A stretch of 64,000 nt of DNA from a virus: positions 94,184 to 158,183 of IMG/VR virus record IMGVR_UViG_3300030012_004221. One strand, written 5' to 3'. The translations under genes were made by a program, and so were the position numbers. The stretch's first letter is position 1; the number at the start of each line of letters is the position of its first letter. The notes below the pieces were generated by a model that was given only the letters and a program-made list of their open reading frames with translations, was not told the origin of the DNA and ran no database searches. Positions 1 to 5,517 of this stretch are shown one piece after another.

Positions 1-196
1 AATAATCTACTAATGCTCTTGCTCTTTTAAGTTCAACTTTATGTTTTTGACCATAGTCAAATGACATAGCTGTTACTGTTTCAAATTCATCAAGACATCT
101 AAGCAATAATGTACTTGAATCCATACCACCTGAAAGTGATACTACTGCATGTTTTGGACGTGCTGCGTCTTTAAAATTAATTTCTAATTGTGTCAT
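1..196 (-). CDS. queC: QueC, 7-cyano-7-deazaguanine (preQ0) synthase, N-terminal part
   Basis: Partial gene: the start ATG is at 196 and the reading frame runs off the left edge, so only about 65 residues are visible. They contain the N-type PP-loop SGGMDSS near residue 22 and then FDYGQKHKVEL, which together are diagnostic of QueC. QueC uses ATP and ammonia to convert 7-carboxy-7-deazaguanine to preQ0 in the cytoplasm. PreQ0 is the precursor of queuosine in tRNA and, in many phages, of 7-deazaguanine bases in DNA. The gene belongs to the leftmost transcription group, downstream of a DpdA/TGT-like gene, which favours the DNA-modification role. This is a stand-alone N-terminus rather than a glutamine-amidotransferase fusion. 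The C-terminal zinc-binding cysteines lie outside the window and cannot be checked. Confidence 0.9.
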   Translation of the reverse strand, partial: MTQLEINFKDAARPKHAVVSLSGGMDSSTLLLRCLDEFETVTAMSFDYGQKHKVELKRARALVDY

Positions 197-245
197 TTTT
201 ATTATATTAAAATTTGCCAGGTATTATAAAGCGTATAGGCAAACG

Positions 246-467
246 CTACATTTCATTTAATTTAAGCATTTTTTCTCTAATAACCACCCTAAAGTGATTA
301 TTTTGTATTTTAGCACTACCTCCTTGTTTAAGAAGCTTTCTAAATAAAAATTCTTCATTTTCATTCCAAAATTCACTTAAAGCTATAATTTCATCTTTAT
401 TAGCTACTTCTTTACTTTTATTTAAGTAAACTTTATGAGTTGATCTTATTGATTGTTTTTTTAACAT
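246..467 (-). CDS. Small hypothetical protein, 73 aa
   Basis: Starts at the ATG at 467, four bases downstream of the stop of the preceding 42-aa gene, and ends 49 bp before queC. The product is basic and predicted mainly helical, with no signal peptide, membrane segment or recognisable motif. It carries a Lys/Arg-rich N-terminus and an acidic centre (NENEEF). It sits in a tightly packed, probably co-transcribed group with dpdA-like and queC genes, so it may belong to the same early or middle operon. I do not recognise a family. Confidence 0.6.
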   Translation of the reverse strand: MLKKQSIRSTHKVYLNKSKEVANKDEIIALSEFWNENEEFLFRKLLKQGGSAKIQNNHFRVVIREKMLKLNEM

Positions 468-470
468 ATT

Positions 471-599
471 TTATACTTTAGATGCAACAAAAAATACAAA
501 TAATACAATAACAGCAATTAAGGAAGTAACAGCCAAGCTAATTCCAAATGCTAGTTTTATACCAGTCATTACATAATTATGGAATTTTTTTCTTTTCAT
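471..599 (-). CDS. 42-aa single-pass membrane protein
   Basis: A short frame from the ATG at 599 to a TAA at 471-473. The product begins MKRKKFHNYVMTG and continues with a hydrophobic helix of about 25 residues (roughly 14-38) ending VASKV. A positively charged N-terminus followed by one transmembrane segment suggests an N-in inner-membrane peptide. Its start codon overlaps the stop of the upstream 59-aa gene as TAATG, a normal arrangement for translational coupling, which is the main support for its being real. Function is unknown; small phage membrane peptides can act in lysis timing or exclusion, but nothing here shows that. Confidence 0.6.
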   Translation of the reverse strand: MKRKKFHNYVMTGIKLAFGISLAVTSLIAVIVLFVFFVASKV

Positions 600-778
600 T
601 ACATATATTTAGGAACCCTAAATTTTAATATTGGATTACCATTAACAGTAGGTTGACCCATCTCATCAATTCCAATTTCTTTGACTTTAACTGGTTTATT
701 CCTAAATCTACCAGTTAGTATTGTATCTCCTTTTTTAATAGGAATTATAAAATAATCTTCTATATATGTTGCTTTCAT
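599..778 (-). CDS. 59-aa conserved-looking hypothetical protein
   Basis: Reads from the ATG at 778, which overlaps the TGA of the DpdA-like gene as ATGA, and ends in a TAA that overlaps the next start. Coupling on both sides strongly supports it as a gene although it is short. The product is a compact beta-rich sequence: a KKGDTILTGRF stretch, then VKVKEIGIDEMGQP, then a basic C-terminus. This resembles a small SH3-like or KOW-like barrel, but that is only an impression from the alternation of hydrophobic and charged residues. No catalytic motif is seen. Confidence 0.7.
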   Translation of the reverse strand: MKATYIEDYFIIPIKKGDTILTGRFRNKPVKVKEIGIDEMGQPTVNGNPILKFRVPKYM

Positions 779-1581
779 ATATTATTAATTTTTCTAAATT
801 TGTTAACATTAAATTCTAATAAATCATAATCAACTTGATCATCTAACATATAAAAGTAATCATTCATATTTGCTGTTGGTTTCTTAAATAAACCAGCACT
901 AGTATATGCTATATCTTCTAAAGCAGCCATTACTGGGTTAGATGTATCAATTGATTCAATACAATTTATATTTTTATACCATCCAAATTCTTGGGGTACA
1001 GCACATCCTAGTAAATGAACTCTATCATCTTGTTTTAACTCCCCAGTTTTAAGTAAAGTAGATATTACAAATAATCTACCTAATGCTTTACCTAAATCTT
1101 TATTAGGATGGGTACAAATATCATTATAATAAGAAGCACCATATGAAAATGCTATTTTTCCATAACCTAATTCTTTATATCTTCTAGCACAAGTAGCTGC
1201 TTGTTCAAGAGTAGTAGCTTGTACAACTGCTACTTTTTCAACTCCTATTGGAAAATCATATATTTGCCAAATTGCGGCATTATGTATAGATTGTCCTGAG
1301 TCTTCCCAAACATCTGGTACTATAAATTCATTAGGTTTTAATTCATTTACCCAGTGAATTAGACGTTCATGAGTATAAGCTTCACCTAGCTCATGTAATG
1401 AGTTATCCATTATAATATAACGTCCTTGTTCTTTTGCTTTCTGAAAATATTCTAAATATTTAGGTTCTTCATCTAGTAAATGGGGAAGACAATAATCATA
1501 GTCATTAAATCTTTGACTATCTTCTAGTAAACACATTGGAGTTTCATGACTGATTTTGATGTTACTAACTTCGACTTTCAT
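775..1581 (-). CDS. DpdA/TGT-like 7-deazaguanine transglycosylase
   Basis: A 268-aa cytoplasmic protein resembling the phage DpdA branch of the tRNA-guanine transglycosylase (TGT) superfamily, enzymes that exchange guanine for a 7-deazaguanine base by a double displacement on conserved aspartates. Visible landmarks are IIMDNSLHELG with D59, FIVPDVWED with D90, LLGCAVPQE at 190-198 and ESIDTSNP with D212, in the order expected for the substrate-binding and nucleophilic acids of TGT-like barrels. The zinc-binding Cys3His tail of bacterial TGT is absent, as in phage DpdA proteins. The queC gene about 0.6 kb downstream would supply preQ0. A host-type promoter sits 20 bp before the start. The family call is by motif pattern only; a TGT-like enzyme acting on RNA is the main alternative. 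Confidence 0.7.
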   Translation of the reverse strand: MKVEVSNIKISHETPMCLLEDSQRFNDYDYCLPHLLDEEPKYLEYFQKAKEQGRYIIMDNSLHELGEAYTHERLIHWVNELKPNEFIVPDVWEDSGQSIHNAAIWQIYDFPIGVEKVAVVQATTLEQAATCARRYKELGYGKIAFSYGASYYNDICTHPNKDLGKALGRLFVISTLLKTGELKQDDRVHLLGCAVPQEFGWYKNINCIESIDTSNPVMAALEDIAYTSAGLFKKPTANMNDYFYMLDDQVDYDLLEFNVNKFRKINNI

Positions 1582-1600
1582 TTATAACTTTTTATTTTTA

Positions 1601-1632
1601 ATAATATACAAAACCTTTTTTATACAACCAAG
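1601..1632 (-). promoter_or_regulatory. Bacteroidetes-type promoter for the dpdA/queC group
   Basis: On the sense strand CTTG (1632-1629) is followed after exactly 20 nt by TATATTAT (1608-1601), which lies about 20 nt before the ATG at 1581. This matches the -33 TTTG and -7 TAnnTTTG architecture of the Bacteroidetes housekeeping sigma factor in spacing and A/T pattern. The element occupies most of the gap between two genes. Confidence 0.6.
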
Positions 1633-1637
1633 CTAAA

Positions 1638-2846
1638 TTAATTATATTTTATAATTAAATCATCATTATCTCCTGCTTTTAATTCGTCAATCCTTTTTTG
1701 TATATTTTTCCAACCTTTAGGACCATATTTATGAGTTTTAGGAGTTTTTGATTTTAATTCTTCTAATTCCTGAATAGTTAAATTATCTATTGATTCTGTT
1801 TGTTGTGGTTCTTCTTCGTTTTCATCATGAAACCAGTCATTATTTTCATAATGTAACCCTTCATTACCATTCTGGCCTATAATGTTCATTCTTTCTTCAT
1901 CTTCATCTTTAATATTATCAGCATAATATCCCTCTTCAACCCATTTTTCTTCACCTACACTATCTAAGGTTTTGTCTAGATTACTATTAAAATCTTCTTC
2001 TACTACAACTTCTTCTCTATAAAGGTTTTTTTTTGTTTTTGGTCTAATTTGTTCAAAAGCAAAATTAGCAGCTACTACAAGAGCAATTGCTAACGGATCA
2101 AATACAAATATAATAGTTAATAATAACCAATTAATAATTCTATCCATAGGCCAACCAGTTAACCCTGATAGGTATTTAAGAGGTCCTAATTCACTAGATA
2201 CAGCATCGCTTAATCTTATTTCAACTATTTCTTCTTCAAATTTAAACAATGCTTCATTTAATTGATCTATTTTATAATTTATTTCTGTTTGTCTATCAAT
2301 AGCTTGATCTAATTGTTGAGTCAAAATTCTACGAGTTGTTGAACTTTGTGTAGTAATTATATTACCTAATGTGTCTTTATACTGTATTCTATTCGTAGAT
2401 AAACCATTTCTTAAACTAACCACAGCCTCATTTATAGATGATTTTTCTTCATTATATACAATAAGTTGTTCTTTAACATTATCTCTTTTTACTTCTACTA
2501 ATTCTATCTTGGCATCAATTGTTCCTGCTTTTGCAGCAGTTTCCTGATATGCTGCTGATAAAAATCCATAAATACCCATTGAAGTAATTACAATTAAAAC
2601 AAAGCAAGCTATGGATAAATACCATTTTAAAAGCTTAGGGAGGTTTTTTCTGTATTGATATAAAAGAGATGCTATTACTAACTTAGCTATTTCTAGTGAA
2701 GCTGCCATTACTATAACAGCAAAAGCTGCTCCTGCAAATAATTTACTTAAACCACTAACTGAGTAAAATGCTGCTGATGCACTTACAGATAGTGCCGAGA
2801 AAGCAATTAATAAAGGAAATAGTGATTTTTTAATTTTACTAAGCAT
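1638..2846 (-). CDS. Multi-pass membrane protein with coiled coil, 402 aa
   Basis: The N-terminal 100 residues hold three hydrophobic helices (about 10-30, 35-60 and 75-97). A charged segment of about 120 residues rich in Glu, Lys and Gln follows and should form a coiled coil (about 110-215). A fourth hydrophobic segment lies near 228-262 with the sequence FVFDPLAIALVVAANF. The last 130 residues are strongly acidic and probably cytoplasmic. The arrangement suggests an inner-membrane protein with an extended domain between membrane segments. I recognise the pattern from uncharacterised membrane proteins of marine T4-like phages but know no function. It has its own host-type promoter and lies between the lysis genes and the base-modification genes. 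A role in membrane takeover or superinfection exclusion would be speculation. Confidence 0.8.
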   Translation of the reverse strand: MLSKIKKSLFPLLIAFSALSVSASAAFYSVSGLSKLFAGAAFAVIVMAASLEIAKLVIASLLYQYRKNLPKLLKWYLSIACFVLIVITSMGIYGFLSAAYQETAAKAGTIDAKIELVEVKRDNVKEQLIVYNEEKSSINEAVVSLRNGLSTNRIQYKDTLGNIITTQSSTTRRILTQQLDQAIDRQTEINYKIDQLNEALFKFEEEIVEIRLSDAVSSELGPLKYLSGLTGWPMDRIINWLLLTIIFVFDPLAIALVVAANFAFEQIRPKTKKNLYREEVVVEEDFNSNLDKTLDSVGEEKWVEEGYYADNIKDEDEERMNIIGQNGNEGLHYENNDWFHDENEEEPQQTESIDNLTIQELEELKSKTPKTHKYGPKGWKNIQKRIDELKAGDNDDLIIKYN

Positions 2847-2865
2847 AATATAAATTTAATCCTAT

Positions 2866-2895
2866 ATAATATGAATAGATTGGGGGTTATCCAAA
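2866..2895 (-). promoter_or_regulatory. Bacteroidetes-type promoter before the 402-aa membrane protein
   Basis: Sense-strand TTTG (2895-2892) is followed after 20 nt by TATTAT (2871-2866), 20 nt upstream of the ATG at 2846. It has the same spacing as the promoters before dpdA, gp32 and the polymerase gene. Confidence 0.55.
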
Positions 2896-2900
2896 CTATA

Positions 2901-3785
2901 TTATAGATTTACTAACATATCAACTAATTCTTGTTGAGGGAACATATCAAATTTATCTTTCCTAGTATTAGTGTGAGTCCATAACCCTTTTATTCTACCA
3001 TAATAAGCATCTTCATTAAAATCAAACCCTTTACTAACACCATATTTTTTAATTACAGCTGGTAGTCCTTGTCTAACATCAATATTATCTCTATCTGCTA
3101 TATGTAGTATTAATTTTTTTAAATTTTCTATTTGTTTATTTGAATATCTATGCCATGCATTAAACCCTCTAAAAGATTCATTTAATGTAACAACTTGTGA
3201 ATCATCAGCTAACTGCCCCGCATATGTTCTTCCATTTTTAAGATATCCAAAATTATTAACCTCAATACCTACAGAATGTATATGCATGTGTTGTGAACCA
3301 TTTTTTCCTAAATGCCATCCATATCCACCTTCTGGAAATGCCTGAACTACTTCACCATCATATTGGTTATCATTTCCTTTTATTGATTGTCCCCCTAAAA
3401 CAAATTCAGTAGCAACAGCTCCTCTATTATCTCTAGCCCAGTGATCTATAGTTCTAAATGGATTATGCCAACCTGCTGTGTGGTGAAGAAATAAATATTC
3501 TTTATTCCAAGCTCCTTCTTTATATTCTCCTAATGGTAAATAATGTTTATTAATAAGTAAACCATTTTCGGTTACATATGATTTTTCAGTATTATCTGTA
3601 CTAGCAATGCCCATAATATCTAGTGTTTGAGGGCCTACTATTCCATCAACTATTAAATTATTTTTGATTTGGTATTCTTTGACTGCTTTTTCTGTTCCAG
3701 GACCGAATATCCCGTCAGCATCTATTCCTAAAAATTCTTGGAGGTCTTTTACCTCAGTTCCTTTAGATCCTACTCTTAATATCAT
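2901..3785 (-). CDS. Endolysin: peptidoglycan-binding domain plus amidase_2
   Basis: A 294-aa lysin. Residues 1-60 form a PG_binding_1 domain (VGSKGTEVKDLQ, then DGIFGPGTEKAVKEYQ and DGIVGPQT, the usual repeat). Residues about 95-285 form a zinc-dependent N-acetylmuramoyl-L-alanine amidase. LHHTAG supplies the first zinc histidine (H101), HSVGIEVNN (from 170) is the conserved core strand, and WTHTNTRKDKFD near 270 supplies the distal His and Asp ligands. It cleaves the amide bond between MurNAc and L-Ala to release progeny. There is no signal peptide, so access to the wall needs a holin. The start carries a candidate late promoter 21 nt upstream, and neighbouring genes encode small membrane proteins, consistent with a lysis cassette. 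Confidence 0.9.
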   Translation of the reverse strand: MILRVGSKGTEVKDLQEFLGIDADGIFGPGTEKAVKEYQIKNNLIVDGIVGPQTLDIMGIASTDNTEKSYVTENGLLINKHYLPLGEYKEGAWNKEYLFLHHTAGWHNPFRTIDHWARDNRGAVATEFVLGGQSIKGNDNQYDGEVVQAFPEGGYGWHLGKNGSQHMHIHSVGIEVNNFGYLKNGRTYAGQLADDSQVVTLNESFRGFNAWHRYSNKQIENLKKLILHIADRDNIDVRQGLPAVIKKYGVSKGFDFNEDAYYGRIKGLWTHTNTRKDKFDMFPQQELVDMLVNL

Positions 3786-3805
3786 ATCTTATTAGTTTTA
3801 TTTAT

Positions 3806-3814
3806 TATAAATAT
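3806..3814 (-). promoter_or_regulatory. ATATTTATA late-type motif before the endolysin
   Basis: Sense strand ATATTTATA, 21 nt before the endolysin ATG at 3785, in the 31-bp gap after the thioredoxin-like gene. One of twelve such sites, all in the same orientation. Confidence 0.45.
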
Positions 3815-3816
3815 CA

Positions 3817-4146
3817 CTAAAAGGCACTCATTATAAGTTCGTCAATATAGTCTTGAAGTTCTTCTCTAGTAGCTGCAACTTTAAAACTTAAATCTGCTTG
3901 GTACCTTTTTACTTCTTCTCCATCTTGATAGATTATTATTGTAGGTACTACTACAACTTTATGTTTTTGTTGAAGTGATGGGTCAGAGGCAATATCAACT
4001 TTAGTTACATCACAATCTGATAATTTTTCGACCCATTTAACATCGTTAGCTGAGTTCCACCCTGCGTTAAAATGTGTTACTGTTACTTGACCATAAATAG
4101 TCGTTGATAATAACCAAAATATTGGTAATAAAATGTATTTTTTCAT
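3817..4146 (-). CDS. Exported thioredoxin-fold protein lacking CxxC
   Basis: A 109-aa protein with an N-terminal signal peptide (MKKYILLPIFWLL, probable cleavage after IYGQ at about residue 20), so periplasmic or surface located. The rest follows the thioredoxin fold: HFNAGWNSAND where the WCxxC active site normally lies, a VDIASDPSLQQKH segment, then the cis-proline strand VVVVPTIIIYQDGEEV and a C-terminal helix. The redox CxxC pair is replaced by AGWNSAN and only one cysteine (SDCD) remains, so it cannot act as a standard oxidoreductase. It could be a chaperone-like or binding variant. Position between the endolysin and a membrane-anchored coiled-coil protein suggests late expression with the lysis genes. 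Confidence 0.75.
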   Translation of the reverse strand: MKKYILLPIFWLLSTTIYGQVTVTHFNAGWNSANDVKWVEKLSDCDVTKVDIASDPSLQQKHKVVVVPTIIIYQDGEEVKRYQADLSFKVAATREELQDYIDELIMSAF

Positions 4147-4152
4147 AATAGA

Positions 4153-4437
4153 TTATCTTAATCTATCAATTTTTTCTTCAATACGTTTCATGTCTTCCTT
4201 AAGCTCCTTTACATCATCCTGCGTAGTCATGATTGTTTGACGAATCAATTGATCTTTCATATCATACTCCATCCTAGTTACATCTGGTGGAGGTGGTACT
4301 GGTAGTTCTTTTGCTTCAGCAATGTCTGCTTGTAAAACAAACCACATAGAAATAATAGTAGTCATTACTGCTCCAATACCTACTAATGTTTTGATGCTTA
4401 CAGTGAAACCAGTATTTTCATTTAACTCTTTTGCCAT
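4153..4437 (-). CDS. 94-aa membrane-anchored coiled-coil protein, possible spanin or holin component
   Basis: A charged N-terminus is followed by one transmembrane helix (about residues 15-37, VGIGAVMTTIISMWFVL). A proline-rich hinge (PVPPPPD) follows, and a C-terminal coiled coil (about 55-94) has a clear heptad of charged residues ending KRIEEKIDRLR. N-in/C-out anchoring plus a periplasmic coiled coil is the layout of an inner-membrane spanin subunit, and the gene lies close to the endolysin. No lipoprotein partner is obvious, so the lysis role is inference. It is three nucleotides from the outer-membrane-type gene upstream and seven from the thioredoxin-like gene downstream. Confidence 0.7.
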   Translation of the reverse strand: MAKELNENTGFTVSIKTLVGIGAVMTTIISMWFVLQADIAEAKELPVPPPPDVTRMEYDMKDQLIRQTIMTTQDDVKELKEDMKRIEEKIDRLR

Positions 4438-4439
4438 TT

Positions 4440-5516
4440 TTAAAATATTATATAATTTACACCCATTGAAAACTCATGCCACCTTCTATTCCAATATTTA
4501 TTGTATTTACCTTCTGCAAATAACCCTAAAGATCTACTTAGTTTATAACCAAATATTAATCCACCAGAATAATCAATCCATTGTCCTCCGTTATAAGTAT
4601 GGTAAGAAAATTCATCGGCTGTCTTTAGGTGGTAAGGCATTATATTTCCCCACGCATGTGCCCAGAAGTTTTTTTCATAGTGGTAAAAATCAGCACCTAA
4701 TACAAAAGAATATTCTAATTTAAAGGGAGCTTCATCTCTTTTCTTTTCAACATAATCTACTAATATTTGAGGAATTATTACTTCTTCCCAAACAGCTGTA
4801 CTTGTAGCAACTACATCACCTGATGGGTTTAGATATACTACATCACCAGGTCCATTAAAATTAACAACATATCCTTCTTGAATAGCTAACCAAGTATAAT
4901 GAAGATTATTATTACTTAACATCCACTCAGCTAAAGGATCATAACCATAAGGTTCTGATAGTCTTTGTGCTGCTCCTACATTTAATGAAAACTTTTTATT
5001 TACGTTATATCTATATCTTTGGGATGATTCAAAATACTCAACATCAACAAATCCATCTTTTAAATATTCTACTTTTGCTACCCAATCATTTGCAACATAC
5101 CTTAAAAAATGGTGTTGGTTAAAGTAATTTATACCTTGTATTCTTCTATAATCACCTTCAAATAAAAACTCAAATCCTTTTATTTTACCAACTGTTGCAT
5201 TATCACCTAAATGACCTTCTGTACCATCATAAAATACATTTTCTCTATTTTCATAATCAAACCTAGCTATCTTTCTTACACCTGCTACTATAGAATAATC
5301 AAAGGGTGTTTCTACTACGTCAGTAATTAATTGACCAGTATTTACTGTAAATGTGTTTCTATCTGATAGTGAGGTTCCACCATTTACAGCTGCATAAAAC
5401 GTAGAAAATTTAAATGTCTTTTTTAATTCTTTTTTAAATTCAGAGACTTTATCTACTTTCTCTTGACCAAAAACTATAGATGGGATAAGTAATATTAATA
5501 TAATTATCTTTTTCAT
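4440..5516 (-). CDS. Secreted outer-membrane-type beta protein, 358 aa
   Basis: Begins with a flavobacterial-style signal peptide (MKKIIILILLIPSIVFGQ). The mature protein is rich in alternating aromatic and polar residues, as in transmembrane beta strands, and ends in NYIIF with a terminal phenylalanine, the usual outer-membrane barrel signature. Conserved-looking segments include VETPFDYSIVAGVRK and GYKLSRSLGLFAEGKYNKY. It lies one base downstream of the stop of the giant T9SS-exported protein, so the two are surely co-expressed. I cannot place it in the PorP/SprF family that accompanies T9SS adhesins in flavobacteria, although the neighbourhood makes one think of it. A host-derived outer-membrane protein or a virion component with a cleaved leader are alternatives. 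Confidence 0.75.
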   Translation of the reverse strand: MKKIIILILLIPSIVFGQEKVDKVSEFKKELKKTFKFSTFYAAVNGGTSLSDRNTFTVNTGQLITDVVETPFDYSIVAGVRKIARFDYENRENVFYDGTEGHLGDNATVGKIKGFEFLFEGDYRRIQGINYFNQHHFLRYVANDWVAKVEYLKDGFVDVEYFESSQRYRYNVNKKFSLNVGAAQRLSEPYGYDPLAEWMLSNNNLHYTWLAIQEGYVVNFNGPGDVVYLNPSGDVVATSTAVWEEVIIPQILVDYVEKKRDEAPFKLEYSFVLGADFYHYEKNFWAHAWGNIMPYHLKTADEFSYHTYNGGQWIDYSGGLIFGYKLSRSLGLFAEGKYNKYWNRRWHEFSMGVNYIIF

Positions 5517-5517
5517 A

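Noticed and set aside
197-245. Short hairpin (AGCGT/ACGCT) before queC as a possible preQ1 riboswitch
   Set aside because: The loop and 3' tail do not contain the conserved C-rich loop and A-rich tail of preQ1-I aptamers, and the stem is only five base pairs.
4322-4723. A 133-codon plus-strand frame over the 94-aa and outer-membrane-type genes
   Set aside because: It overlaps two well-supported minus-strand genes with matching signal and membrane features, and its own translation has no coherent domain.
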